Assembly: GCF_011290385.1 (NCBI RefSeq)
Contig: NZ_CP049785.1
Span: 200,317 to 264,316, forward strand
Length of the DNA: 64,000 bases
DNA from: Blattabacterium sp. DPU
Lineage (GTDB): Bacteria > Bacteroidota > Bacteroidia > Flavobacteriales > Blattabacteriaceae
Direction: 5' to 3'
Position numbers and translations under genes: made by a program
Part shown: piece after piece, positions 17,339 through 26,584 of the stretch
Layout: every line of letters begins with the position of its first letter
Position numbering within the stretch: position 1 is the first letter of the stretch
Notes under the pieces: generated by a model
Seen by the model: the letters and a program-made list of their open reading frames with translations, nothing else
Told to the model about the DNA's origin: nothing
Databases searched by the model: none

Positions 17339-18367
17339 ATGATATATAAAGAAATTTTTATGGAAAGAGCTATACAATTAGCTAAAAATGGATTAGGATT
17401 TACTTCTCCAAATCCTATGGTTGGATGTGTGATAGAAAGAAATGGCATAGTTTTATCGGAAGGATGGCATTATAAAAAAGGAATGTATCATGCTGAATTT
17501 TTGGCTATTAATAATATAAAAAATGAATATTTATTTTTGGATAGCACTTTATATGTAACATTGGAACCCTGTGTTCATTTTGGAGAAACTCCTCCTTGTG
17601 TAGATTTAATAATAAGAAAAAATATACCAAGAGTAGTAATAGGAATACAAGACCCTTGTGATAAAGTAAAAGGATTAGGAATACAAAAATTAAAAAAGTA
17701 TGGAATTGAAGTTATAGAAAATGTTTTAATAAACCAATGTCGTATTTTAAATAAACGTTTTTTTACTTTCTATGAAAAAAAACGTCCTTATATTATATTA
17801 AAATGGGCACAGAGTGATGATGGTTTTATATATTCAGAAAATAAAAAAGATAATTGGATTAGTGGAATACACGCTAGACAATTAAATCATAAATGGAGAT
17901 CTGAAGAAGATGGTATTTTGGTAGGAAGTAAAACTGTATTAAATGATAATCCAAAATTAAATGTTAGAAAATGGTTTGGAAAAAATCCTATTAGAATTTT
18001 TTTTGATAAAAAACTAAAAATCTCTAATACTCATTTTGTTTTGGATGGAACTCAACAAACCATTGTGTTTACAGAAAAAAATAAAGAAAATCAAAAAAAT
18101 ATAGAATTTATTCAAATTTCTTTTGAAGAAAAAATTATCAATCAAATATTGAATTTTTTGCATCAAAAAAAAATACTATCTCTAATAGTGGAAGGAGGAA
18201 AAAAAACTCTGGAAAATTTTATCAAAGAAAATATTTGGGATGAATGTCGTATTTTCACTTGTGATGTGATATTAAAAAGTGGATTAAAAGCTCCTAAAAT
18301 AGGAGGAATAATATCAAAAAGAATGAATTTAGATAAAGATCAACTTATTATAAAATTATCAATTTAA
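17339..18367 (+). CDS. ribD: Riboflavin biosynthesis deaminase/reductase
   Basis: Two-domain enzyme for the second and third steps of riboflavin synthesis from GTP. The N-terminal deaminase binds zinc through HAE (His51, Glu53) and PCVHFGETPPC (Cys78, Cys87), counted from the chosen start. The C-terminal reductase includes KWAQSDDG and VEGGKKTLENF. I chose the ATG at 17339, 5 bases past the aroE stop, because its MIYKEIFMERAIQLAKNG matches the family N terminus. Earlier in-frame TTG and ATG codons (17312, 17321) would overlap aroE. It converges on the acyl-CoA reductase gene with a 9-base overlap. Confidence 0.92.
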   Translation: MIYKEIFMERAIQLAKNGLGFTSPNPMVGCVIERNGIVLSEGWHYKKGMYHAEFLAINNIKNEYLFLDSTLYVTLEPCVHFGETPPCVDLIIRKNIPRVVIGIQDPCDKVKGLGIQKLKKYGIEVIENVLINQCRILNKRFFTFYEKKRPYIILKWAQSDDGFIYSENKKDNWISGIHARQLNHKWRSEEDGILVGSKTVLNDNPKLNVRKWFGKNPIRIFFDKKLKISNTHFVLDGTQQTIVFTEKNKENQKNIEFIQISFEEKIINQILNFLHQKKILSLIVEGGKKTLENFIKENIWDECRIFTCDVILKSGLKAPKIGGIISKRMNLDKDQLIIKLSI

Positions 18368-19396
18368 AAATTGAATTGTATTGATTTCATCTGCATAGTC
18401 TTCCAATTTTGGATATTGTGTTTTTCCAAAAAATATTTCTTTGTCCCAAAAATTTTTTGATACTACACATTGTATCTGTTGGTTGTTTTCTAATATTTTT
18501 TTTTTTAATTGACTTAAATTATTATAAAATTCATAATAAACTACAGATATTGGACTATGATAATTTTTTTCTTCTTTTAAAATAACAAAATGATTTTTTT
18601 GAAAATCAAATTTATTCATAGTGTATATAGATAGATAATATTTATAGTTATCTGTATACTTATAATTTTTTGTAATATATTCGGAAATAAATGATTTTTC
18701 TAAAATCAAATGAACATTATAATTATGAGGTATAAATATTTTTCCTACATTTCTACATCCTCTTCCTGAATAAGTTAACATATCTTGATTTAAAGAAATT
18801 AATTCTTTCTCTGTTTCATTCCCTCGTAATATAGCGACAGAAGTTCTACTTTTTCTAAGTAAAATAGGATATTTTCTAAAATAATATTCAAAATAACGAG
18901 CCGTATTATTATTTCCCGTAGCTATAACATAATCAAATTTTTCATAAAAAATATTATTTGTAAATTTTATTTTATTTTTTAATATAGGATTTTCATATAT
19001 TATTATTTTACATAAAAATGGAAGTAATAAATTATCTTCTTCAGATAATTTAATGATGATCTTATGTCCTGATAAAATGACACACAAAAAATCATGAAAT
19101 CCTACCATCGGTATATTTCCAGGCATAATAACAAGAATTTTTTTATTTTTTTTTGTAAAATAATATTTATTCATCCAACACTCTAACTTATCTTTTTTAA
19201 GATTATTTCCCCATTGATCAAAAGTTATTAATAAATCCTCTATTCTAAACCATTTATTTATAATAGTTACTTTATCAATAATTTTTTTAAAATGAGGGAA
19301 AAACATTTTATAATTTTTGGATAAATATTTGTTGTATGTATAAAATTTATTAACTTCTCTTAGAAAAGATCCTAACTTATCAAAAGTTTTAATCAT
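18359..19396 (-). CDS. LuxC-like acyl-CoA reductase of Bacteroidota
   Basis: A protein of 345 residues when started at the ATG at 19396. An upstream frame extension to 19483 would cross the start of the divergent ferredoxin gene. MPGNIPMVGFHDFLCVILSGH and YVIATGNNNTARYFEYYF are characteristic of the acyl-CoA reductase (LuxC) branch of the aldehyde dehydrogenase fold. GRGC near residue 214 is the candidate catalytic cysteine. LuxC enzymes reduce acyl-CoA or acyl-protein to aldehyde. The Bacteroidota homologues, usually beside a ferredoxin gene as here, have no proven substrate that I know of. The family assignment is good, the function unknown. Confidence 0.8.
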   Translation of the reverse strand: MIKTFDKLGSFLREVNKFYTYNKYLSKNYKMFFPHFKKIIDKVTIINKWFRIEDLLITFDQWGNNLKKDKLECWMNKYYFTKKNKKILVIMPGNIPMVGFHDFLCVILSGHKIIIKLSEEDNLLLPFLCKIIIYENPILKNKIKFTNNIFYEKFDYVIATGNNNTARYFEYYFRKYPILLRKSRTSVAILRGNETEKELISLNQDMLTYSGRGCRNVGKIFIPHNYNVHLILEKSFISEYITKNYKYTDNYKYYLSIYTMNKFDFQKNHFVILKEEKNYHSPISVVYYEFYNNLSQLKKKILENNQQIQCVVSKNFWDKEIFFGKTQYPKLEDYADEINTIQFLN

Positions 19397-19417
19397 TATT
19401 TTAATTTTTAAAATTAA

Positions 19418-19756
19418 ATGTCTATAAAAATTACAGAAAAATGTATAAATTGTGGAGCTTGTGAACCTGAATGTCCTAATCAAGCCATTTATGAAGGAGG
19501 AAAAAAATGGAGAATGTCAGATGGAACTTCTCTAAAAAAAAATAAAGTATGGGATCCCACTCTATTTCAACAACCCAAAAAAAAAGATATATATTTTATT
19601 GTTCCGGAAAAATGTACAGAATGTGTAGGATTTTATGATGAACCACAATGTATTATGGTTTGTCCAGTTCAATGTTGTATTCTAGATCAAAAAAATATTG
19701 AAAATGAAGAGAAACTTTTAAAAAAGAAAAATTTTTTACATGAAAATTGGAGTTGA
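19418..19756 (+). CDS. 4Fe-4S dicluster ferredoxin
   Basis: A 112-residue ferredoxin. The first cluster ligands are in [17 protein letters not shown], and the second set is a spaced form, [21 protein letters not shown], with an insertion between the second and third Cys, as in YfhL/FdxA-type alternative ferredoxins. It is a soluble electron carrier. It starts 21 bases from the divergent LuxC-like reductase, so both share one control region. That suggests it may feed electrons to the reductase or to another redox enzyme, which is inference. ung follows 9 bases later. Confidence 0.92.
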   Translation: MSIKITEKCINCGACEPECPNQAIYEGGKKWRMSDGTSLKKNKVWDPTLFQQPKKKDIYFIVPEKCTECVGFYDEPQCIMVCPVQCCILDQKNIENEEKLLKKKNFLHENWS

Positions 19757-19765
19757 TTTTCGATA

Positions 19766-20455
19766 ATGATACTAAAAATGATAATGTTAGAAAAACAGTT
19801 TAATAATTGGAATTCATTTTTAGTAAATGAATATCATAAACCTTATTTTAAAGAATTATTAAAAATTCTGAGAATTGAATATAATCGATTTATTTGTTTT
19901 CCTAAAAAGGAAAACATATTTTCTTGTTTAAAACATTGTTCTTTTCAAAAATTAAAAGTAGTAATTATAGGACAAGATCCTTATCACAAAGAAAATCAAT
20001 CTGATGGTCTTTGTTTTTCTGTTCCTAATGGAGTCTCTTTTCCACCTTCATTGAAGAACATATTTAAAGAAGTGAATAATTGTTTTAGTTTTAAAAAAAA
20101 TTTTATCAATGGATCTTTAATTCATTGGGCAGAACAAGGAGTATTATTATTAAATTCAATATTAACAGTGAGAAAAAATTTTCCTTTATCTCATAAAAAT
20201 ATAGGATGGGAATTTTTAACAAATCAAATAATACGAACTATTTCTGATCAAAAAGAAAATATTGTTTTCCTGTTGTGGGGAAAATATGCACAAAAAAAAA
20301 TATCTTTAATTAATTCTTTTCACAATCATTACGTTTTAAAAACATCTCATCCATCTCCTTTATCTGCTCATATGGGTTTTTTGGGCTCCAGACATTTTAA
20401 AAAAACAAACATTTTTTTAAAAAAAATAGGGAAAAAAACTATTTCTTGGAGTTAA
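19766..20455 (+). CDS. ung: Uracil-DNA glycosylase
   Basis: Removes uracil from DNA as the first step of base-excision repair. Of 229 residues, GQDPYH (Asp71 the catalytic base side), the uracil-pocket VLLLNSILTV and the DNA-intercalating HPSPLSAHMGF with catalytic His are all present, defining family 1 UDG. The start could be the ATG at 19766 or in-frame ATGs at 19778 and 19784. Nothing in the sequence decides. Cytosine deamination drives GC loss, so keeping ung in such an AT-rich genome is notable. It meets lpd head-on with 3 bases between. Confidence 0.95.
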   Translation: MILKMIMLEKQFNNWNSFLVNEYHKPYFKELLKILRIEYNRFICFPKKENIFSCLKHCSFQKLKVVIIGQDPYHKENQSDGLCFSVPNGVSFPPSLKNIFKEVNNCFSFKKNFINGSLIHWAEQGVLLLNSILTVRKNFPLSHKNIGWEFLTNQIIRTISDQKENIVFLLWGKYAQKKISLINSFHNHYVLKTSHPSPLSAHMGFLGSRHFKKTNIFLKKIGKKTISWS

Positions 20456-20458
20456 ATT

Positions 20459-21892
20459 TTACATATGTATAGAACGGTTTTCAAAATTTAGGAGAGCAGC
20501 TTCTTTGAATGCTTCACTAAAAGTAGGATGAGGATGACATATTCTATATATATCCTCTGAAGAGGATCTAAATTCCATAGCAATAGATGCTTCCATAATC
20601 ATATCTCCTGCATGATCTCCAATTATATGAACTCCTAATATTTCATCTGTTTTTTTATCAGAAATCATTTTTAAAAAACCGTCTGTACAGCCACTTGTAT
20701 GAGCTCTTCCTAGTATTTTCATAGGAAAAATGCCTATATTATACTCTATGTTATCTTTCTGAATTTCATTTTCTGATAGACCAACACTAGCTACTTCAGG
20801 ATAGGTATAAATTATTGATGGAATTAAATCATAATTTAATTTTGGTGGTTTTTTACCCACTATATGTTCCACAGCATACAATCCTTCTTCTTCAGCTTTA
20901 TGAGCTAACATTTTTCCTCCTATAACATCTCCTATGGCATATATATTTTTTACAGAAGTTTGTAGATTATCGTTTACAAATATAAATCCTTTTTTATCCA
21001 TCTTAATATTTAGATTTTCTAAATCTAGATTTTTTGTATACGGAGTTCTTCCTATTGATAATAAACAATAATTTCCTATAAAATTAACTTTTTTTCCATT
21101 ATGATATTTTGCATGAACTGATATTTCTTTATGATTTTCTTTAAATATATTGATAACGGATAAAGAGGTTTCTATTTGTATGGAAGATTTTTCTAATATT
21201 TTTTTCATTTCTTGACTTAAAGAATGATCCATGTTTGATATAATCTTATCCTTTGATTCTATAATAATGATTTTACTTCCTAATCTATTAAAAATAGAAC
21301 CTAACTCTAATCCAATTATTCCTCCTCCAATTATGATTAATTTTTTTGGAATTTCTTTTAAATTCAGAATTTCTGTAGAAGAACAAATTCTATTTTTTAT
21401 ATCAAAGCTTAAATGAGGGGGACATAAAGGTTTAGATCCTGTAGATATGATACAATATTGAAATTGTATTTCATTTTTTTTTTGTAGAGATTGTTTATCT
21501 TTTACAAATAAAAGATTTTCAGTTTGAAATGAACCTATTCCTTGATATAAATCAATTTTATTTTTTTTCATTAGATATTTTATTCCATTATTTATGCTGT
21601 TGACTATTTCATTTTTTCTACTCATCATTTTTGAAAAATCAAAAGATAATTTTTCAAAAAAAATTCCATGTGAAGAATAATTATTTTTAGCTAATAAAAA
21701 ATATTTGGAAGAGTCTAAAAGAGATTTAGAAGGAATGCACCCTACATTTAAACATGTTCCTCCTAATTCTTGATATTTTTCTATAATAGCAGTACGAAGA
21801 CCTAATTGACTTGCTCTAATAGCAGATATATATCCTCCTGGTCCAGAACCAATAATAACAAGATCATATAAATTATTTATTTTATTCATCAA
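20459..21892 (-). CDS. lpd: Dihydrolipoyl dehydrogenase (E3)
   Basis: FAD enzyme that reoxidises dihydrolipoamide of 2-oxoacid dehydrogenase complexes or the glycine cleavage system, giving NADH. The 477 residues have the FAD motif IGSGPGGYISA, the redox disulfide GGTCLNVGCIPSK (Cys47 and Cys52), the NAD site IIGGGIIGLELGS, and the C-terminal base HPHPTFSEAF. Length is standard. The E1 and E2 partners are not in the window. It is the last of a minus-strand trio after rny and the deoxyhypusine-synthase-like gene. Confidence 0.96.
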   Translation of the reverse strand: MMNKINNLYDLVIIGSGPGGYISAIRASQLGLRTAIIEKYQELGGTCLNVGCIPSKSLLDSSKYFLLAKNNYSSHGIFFEKLSFDFSKMMSRKNEIVNSINNGIKYLMKKNKIDLYQGIGSFQTENLLFVKDKQSLQKKNEIQFQYCIISTGSKPLCPPHLSFDIKNRICSSTEILNLKEIPKKLIIIGGGIIGLELGSIFNRLGSKIIIIESKDKIISNMDHSLSQEMKKILEKSSIQIETSLSVINIFKENHKEISVHAKYHNGKKVNFIGNYCLLSIGRTPYTKNLDLENLNIKMDKKGFIFVNDNLQTSVKNIYAIGDVIGGKMLAHKAEEEGLYAVEHIVGKKPPKLNYDLIPSIIYTYPEVASVGLSENEIQKDNIEYNIGIFPMKILGRAHTSGCTDGFLKMISDKKTDEILGVHIIGDHAGDMIMEASIAMEFRSSSEDIYRICHPHPTFSEAFKEAALLNFENRSIHM

Positions 21893-21920
21893 AAAAATAT
21901 TTTATTTTGACAAAGTTACA

Positions 21921-22895
21921 TTACATATTTAATATATATGCAAAAATAAGCGGAGCAACTATAGTTGCATCTGATTCAATGATAAATTTTGGAGTGTCCT
22001 TATCCAGTTTTCCCCAAGTAATTTTTTCATTAGGAACAGCTCCGGAATAAGAACCATAACTTGTTGTTGAATCAGAAATTTGACAAAAATAAGACCAAAA
22101 TGGAGTCGGAGAAAATCCTATGTCTTGAGATAACATAGGAACTACACAAATAGGAAAATCACCTGATATTCCTCCTCCGATTTGAAAAAAACCTATTTTA
22201 TGTTTAATGGACTCTTTTTGATACCATTTTGCCAAATATATCATATATTCAATTCCGTTTTTTACGATAAAAGGTTGAAATTGTTTTTTCATACAAAATG
22301 AAGCAAAAATATTTCCTATAGTGCTATCTTCCCATCCTGGAACTATTAATGGAATATTCTTTTTTGCTGCAGCTAATACCCAACTATCTGATGAATCTAT
22401 GTTATAATAAGGCTCTAAAATATTTTCTAATAACAGTTGATAAATATATTCATGAGGAAAATAACGTTCTGATTTTTTTTTAGCTCTTATCCATACTTTT
22501 AAAATATGTTTTTGCAATTCTTTAAAGGCTTGTTCTTCTGGAATACAAGTATCTGTTACTCTGTAATATCCTTCTTTTAAAAATTTTTTTTCTTCATCAG
22601 GAGTTAAATCTCTATAGTTAGGAATCTTTTTATAATGAGAATGTGCTATTAAATTTAATACATCTTCTTCTAAATTAGCTCCTGTACAAGAAATAATATG
22701 AACTTGATCTTTTCGTATCATTTCAGATAAAATTTTTCCTAATTCTGCAGTACTCATAGCTCCTGCTAGTGTTATCATCATTTTTCCATTATTTTTAATA
22801 TGGTATTTATATGCTTGAGCTGCTTCTGATAAAGTTAAAGCATTAAAATGAAGAAAATATTTTTTAATAAAAGAAGTAATAGGAGAGTCTTTCAT
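21921..22895 (-). CDS. Deoxyhypusine synthase-like protein
   Basis: A 324-residue protein of the deoxyhypusine synthase fold. It shows MITLAGAMSTAELG, SCTGANLEEDVLNL, VPGWEDSTIGN and GGGISGDFPIC, all known NAD and spermidine-site blocks of the family. The reactive lysine is kept as WGKL (Lys about 296). Eukaryotic and archaeal enzymes modify eIF5A, which bacteria lack; some bacterial relatives make homospermidine or have no known substrate. Polyamine genes are not seen in this window. It lies between lpd and rny (28 and 14 bases), probably in one transcript. The fold is sure, the reaction is not. Confidence 0.85.
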   Translation of the reverse strand: MKDSPITSFIKKYFLHFNALTLSEAAQAYKYHIKNNGKMMITLAGAMSTAELGKILSEMIRKDQVHIISCTGANLEEDVLNLIAHSHYKKIPNYRDLTPDEEKKFLKEGYYRVTDTCIPEEQAFKELQKHILKVWIRAKKKSERYFPHEYIYQLLLENILEPYYNIDSSDSWVLAAAKKNIPLIVPGWEDSTIGNIFASFCMKKQFQPFIVKNGIEYMIYLAKWYQKESIKHKIGFFQIGGGISGDFPICVVPMLSQDIGFSPTPFWSYFCQISDSTTSYGSYSGAVPNEKITWGKLDKDTPKFIIESDATIVAPLIFAYILNM

Positions 22896-22909
22896 AATTT
22901 TTATTAATT

Positions 22910-24487
22910 TTATCTAGCTATTTGTACAGCTCGAGTTTCTCTAATCACTGTTACTTTAATTTGTCCAGGATAAGTCATTTCATTTTTTATTTTTTCTGTT
23001 ATATCACAAGATAATTGAAAAGCTTTTTTATCATCAATTTTATCACTTTCAACCAATACACGTAATTCTCTTCCTGCCTGTATGGCAAAAGCTTTTTTAA
23101 CTCCATCAAAACTAAATGCTATATCTTCCAAATTTTTAAGCCTTTTTGAATAAGATTCAAAAGAATTTCTTCTTACTCCAGGACGAGCTCCACTAATAGA
23201 ATCTGAAATTTGGATTATAGGAGATAGTAACACTTTCATTTCTATTTCGTCATGATGTGACCCTATAGCATTACAAATCTCCATATTTTCTCCATATTTT
23301 TCGGCCCATTGCATTCCTAAAATTGCGTGAGGTAGTTCTGATTCATTTTCAGGTACTTTTCCTATATCATGTAATAATCCGGCTCTTTTTGCTAATTTTG
23401 AATTTAATCCTAATTCGGAAGCTAATATTCCTGATAAATGAGCAACTTCGCGAGAATGCTGTAAAAGATTTTGTCCATAAGAAGAACGATATTTCATTCT
23501 TCCTACCATTCTAATTAATTCAGGATGGATTCCATGAATTCCTAAATCTATAATGTTTTTTTTTCCTATTTCTATTATTTCTTCTTCAATTTGTTTTTCT
23601 GTTTTTGCTACTATTTCTTCAATTCTAGCTGGATGTATCCGTCCATCTATAACTAATTTATGAAGAGATAATCGGGCTATTTCTCTTCGTATAGGATTGA
23701 AACAGGACAAAAGAATTGCTTCTGGAGTATCATCTACAATAATTTCTACTCCTGTTGCTTTTTCTAAAGTCCTGATATTTCTTCCTTCTCTACCTATTAT
23801 TCTTCCTTTAACATCATCTGATTCTATGTGAAAAACAGATACAGCATTTTCAACTGCTTGTTCTGTCCCAATTCTTTGAATAGCTTGAATAACAATTTTT
23901 TTAGCCTCTATTTTTGCAGTTAATTGTGATTCTTCTATAATATTTTGTATATAAGTTTGAGCTTTTGCTTTTGCTTCTCCCTTAAGAATTTCAATTAATT
24001 CATTTTTAGCTTCCTCAGAAGAATAATTGGATATTTTTTCAAGTAATTCTACTTGTTGAATATGCATATTTTCAAATTCTTTTTCTTTTTTTTGAAGAAT
24101 TTTATATTTTTTTTCATAATCGTGTATTTGTGTTTCTAAACGATTATTTTTTCTAAAATAAATTTCTATTTCTTTAGATAATCTATTTTCTTTTTCTCTT
24201 GTTTTATCTTCTATATCAATTATTCTTTTTTCTCTTAAATAAATGTCTTTTTCATGTTTAGACTTAAGTTCTATAAATTTTTCTCTTGCTTGAAGCATTT
24301 TATTTTTTCTTATAGATTCTCCTTCTTTTTCTGCATTTTTTATAATTTTTTTTGCCTGAAATTTAGCTTTTTCTAATAATTGAATATATTTTGTTAATAT
24401 AGTTTTTTTTCCAAAAAAATAACATGTAATAATTCCAATCAAAAACCCCATTAATACCGAAAATCCAACATTTATTTTCATATTCAC
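22910..24487 (-). CDS. rny: Ribonuclease Y
   Basis: Membrane-anchored endoribonuclease that begins mRNA decay. The 525 residues show an N-terminal membrane helix (about 5-25), a long coiled coil to about residue 215, a KH domain ([12 protein letters not shown] at 228-239) and an HD domain (LLHDIGK, His373 and Asp374) near the centre of the C-terminal half. Length matches the family. It is the first gene of the minus-strand trio ending in lpd and diverges from the cysteine desulfurase gene with a 222-base gap. Confidence 0.96.
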   Translation of the reverse strand: MNMKINVGFSVLMGFLIGIITCYFFGKKTILTKYIQLLEKAKFQAKKIIKNAEKEGESIRKNKMLQAREKFIELKSKHEKDIYLREKRIIDIEDKTREKENRLSKEIEIYFRKNNRLETQIHDYEKKYKILQKKEKEFENMHIQQVELLEKISNYSSEEAKNELIEILKGEAKAKAQTYIQNIIEESQLTAKIEAKKIVIQAIQRIGTEQAVENAVSVFHIESDDVKGRIIGREGRNIRTLEKATGVEIIVDDTPEAILLSCFNPIRREIARLSLHKLVIDGRIHPARIEEIVAKTEKQIEEEIIEIGKKNIIDLGIHGIHPELIRMVGRMKYRSSYGQNLLQHSREVAHLSGILASELGLNSKLAKRAGLLHDIGKVPENESELPHAILGMQWAEKYGENMEICNAIGSHHDEIEMKVLLSPIIQISDSISGARPGVRRNSFESYSKRLKNLEDIAFSFDGVKKAFAIQAGRELRVLVESDKIDDKKAFQLSCDITEKIKNEMTYPGQIKVTVIRETRAVQIAR

Positions 24488-24566
24488 TCAATTTAAATAA
24501 AAATAAAATAGTCATTTTAATGACATTGTTAAAAAAACAAATATTTAACTTTTAACTCATGAATGC

Positions 24567-24582
24567 TTTAAAATATTTTAAA
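24567..24582. repeat. 16-bp perfect palindrome between rny and the cysteine desulfurase gene
   Basis: TTTAAAATATTTTAAA reads the same on both strands and lies in the shared upstream region of the two divergent genes. It could be an operator half-way between two promoters, but palindromes made only of A and T arise easily in this composition. Confidence 0.25.
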
Positions 24583-24646
24583 TTAATCTTAATATAATTA
24601 GGATAAATATACAAAATTAAAAATGAGATTTTTTATTAAAATGTAT

Positions 24647-24681
24647 TTTAACAAACAGAATTTGAATAGATTATATATTTG
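24647..24681 (+). promoter_or_regulatory. Candidate promoter of the cysteine desulfurase gene
   Basis: TATATTTG at 24674-24681 matches the Bacteroidota -7 consensus TAnnTTTG exactly. A weak -33 (TTTA at 24647-24650) lies 23 bases before it. The predicted transcription start falls about 20 bases ahead of the ATG at 24710. Confidence 0.35.
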
Positions 24682-24709
24682 TATGTATATGTAAAATTTT
24701 CAATAGTAA

Positions 24710-25861
24710 ATGAAACGAGCATATTTAGATAACGCAGCCTCTACGCCTATAAGAAAGGAAGTTATTAAAGTTATGATGAATACATTAAAATCCTCATTAG
24801 GAAATCCTTCTTCTGTACAACATAGTTATGGAAGAGAAGCTTATTCAATTTTAGAAGAATCTAGAATTTGTATCGCGAAAAATATTAAAGCATCTCCTTC
24901 CGAAATTATTTTTACTTCAGGAGGCACTGAAGCAAATAATCTTGTATTAAGATCTTCAGTATTAGATTTAGGAATACAATATATTATAAGTTCACAGTTA
25001 GAACATCCATCTGTATTAAAAACGATTTTAGATTTATCCATGAGATATAAAATTTCAGTAGATTTCATATCCTTTTATGATAAAGGAATATTAGATTTGA
25101 ATCATATGGAAGAAATGTTAAAAAAAAATATGGATAAAAAAAAACTTGTGAGTTTAATGTATGCTAATAACGAAATCGGAAATTTTTTAGAAGTAGATCC
25201 AGTAATTTTTTTATGTAAAAAATATAATGCTTATTTTCATTCAGATGCTATACAAGTTATAGGAAATATTCCCATTAATATGAAAAAATTATCTTTTGAT
25301 TTTGTGACTGCGAGTGCACACAAATTTTATGGACCAAAAGGAATTGGTTTTGCTTTTATAAGAAAAAGTATTTTAAAAAAGATGAAACCTTTTATTACTG
25401 GTGGAATTCAAGAGTATGGAATCCGTTCAGGAACAGAAAATATTCATGGAATTGCAGGATTATCAGAAGCTTTACGATTATCTTATTGTAGTTTCTCAAG
25501 TCACATAAAAAAAATGAAAGATTTGAAATCTTATTGTATTTTAGAATTAAAAAAAATAATTCCAGACATTGTTTTCAACGGATTATCATCTCATCCAGAA
25601 AAAAGTATTCCCTCTATATTAAATTTTTTATATCCTACTAAAAAAGATCATTTATTATATTTTCATTTAGATTTAATGGGGGTTGCCGTTTCTCATGGAA
25701 GTTCTTGTAATAGTAGCATTAAAATATCTCATGTGATTCAATCTATAACTGATAGATATTTGTTAAATAAAACAATGCCTATTAGAATTTCTTTTGGTAT
25801 TTTCAACGAAAAAAAAGATGTAGATTTGCTTGTATCGGCTCTTCAGAAAATTAGAAAATAA
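24710..25861 (+). CDS. Cysteine desulfurase (NifS/IscS family)
   Basis: PLP enzyme that takes sulfur from cysteine for Fe-S clusters and thio-modified tRNA. The 383 residues include ATP-independent fold marks LDNAASTP at the N terminus, FTSGGTEANN, the PLP-binding SAHKFYGPKG (Lys205) and the catalytic loop SHGSSCNSS (Cys333). The short loop and SSC motif place it with the IscS/NifS group I proteins. No iscU or iscA neighbour is present. It supplies clusters for SdhB and the ferredoxin in the window. IscS versus NifS naming is not decided by sequence alone. Confidence 0.93.
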   Translation: MKRAYLDNAASTPIRKEVIKVMMNTLKSSLGNPSSVQHSYGREAYSILEESRICIAKNIKASPSEIIFTSGGTEANNLVLRSSVLDLGIQYIISSQLEHPSVLKTILDLSMRYKISVDFISFYDKGILDLNHMEEMLKKNMDKKKLVSLMYANNEIGNFLEVDPVIFLCKKYNAYFHSDAIQVIGNIPINMKKLSFDFVTASAHKFYGPKGIGFAFIRKSILKKMKPFITGGIQEYGIRSGTENIHGIAGLSEALRLSYCSFSSHIKKMKDLKSYCILELKKIIPDIVFNGLSSHPEKSIPSILNFLYPTKKDHLLYFHLDLMGVAVSHGSSCNSSIKISHVIQSITDRYLLNKTMPIRISFGIFNEKKDVDLLVSALQKIRK

Positions 25862-25928
25862 AACATACTAAATAAAATATTTCAAATATCTTATTTATAT
25901 TTACCCAAAATAAACATGTAAATTATCA

Positions 25929-26579
25929 TTGGTGAATCATTGTAATTTTTTTCGATCCTCTGTTGGAAAAAAAGTGGTTATGGCCACAACAGGAGTTTTT
26001 TTAATGATTTTTTTGCTGTTACATTTAAGTGTTAATTTATTTCTTTTTTCAGGAGAAAAAGCTTTTAACGAAGCTGTTTTTTTTATGAGAGGAAATATAT
26101 TTGTTAGAATTATGGAATATGTTTTAGCTGTAGGTTTTATAATTCATATTTTATTAGGAGTTAAATTACATTTAGAGAATCAAAAAATAAAAGGAAAAGT
26201 TGATTATGCTATGAATTTTTATTTTACTACTTCGTTTAGTAGTCGTACAATGATATATACAGGAATTTTAATTTTATGTTTTTTAGTTTTACATCTTATA
26301 AATTTCATGATTCCTATGAAGTATTCAAATCATTCAATTTCTGATTACAATATAGTTGTTTCTCTATTTAAAAATCCTTTTTATACATTTATATATGTGT
26401 TTTCATTTTTGATTCTAGGAATTCATTTAAATCATGGATTTCAATCTTCTTTTCAATCTTTAGGTCTATCTAATAAAAGAAGATTATTTTGGATACAAAA
26501 ATTGGGTTTTTTATACCTATGGTTTATTTGTTCTGGATTTTCTATTATTGCTATTTGGTTTTTCTTTAATGAAAACTAA
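25929..26579 (+). CDS. sdhC: Succinate dehydrogenase cytochrome b subunit
   Basis: Membrane anchor of respiratory complex II or fumarate reductase. The 216 residues form five membrane helices with histidines at about 32, 73/81, 122 and 166/169 that suit the two haems of the B-type (b558) single-subunit anchor of Bacteroidota. No separate SdhD is present, as expected for this type. The start is unsure: TTG at 25929 or GTG at 25932, giving (V)[13 protein letters not shown]. First gene of sdhC-sdhA-sdhB, with 5 bases to sdhA. Confidence 0.9.
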   Translation: MVNHCNFFRSSVGKKVVMATTGVFLMIFLLLHLSVNLFLFSGEKAFNEAVFFMRGNIFVRIMEYVLAVGFIIHILLGVKLHLENQKIKGKVDYAMNFYFTTSFSSRTMIYTGILILCFLVLHLINFMIPMKYSNHSISDYNIVVSLFKNPFYTFIYVFSFLILGIHLNHGFQSSFQSLGLSNKRRLFWIQKLGFLYLWFICSGFSIIAIWFFFNEN

Positions 26580-26584
26580 TATTA

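Noticed and set aside
17334-17400. FMN riboswitch ahead of ribD
   Set aside because: ribD follows aroE by 5 bases, leaving no room, and no RFN-like conserved blocks are visible.
18359-19396. Bioluminescence function for the LuxC-like protein
   Set aside because: No luxA, luxB, luxD or luxE partner is present, and the family is widespread in non-luminous Bacteroidota.
21921-22895. Hypusine pathway in this bacterium
   Set aside because: There is no eIF5A or deoxyhypusine hydroxylase. Only the fold, not the eukaryotic reaction, can be claimed.
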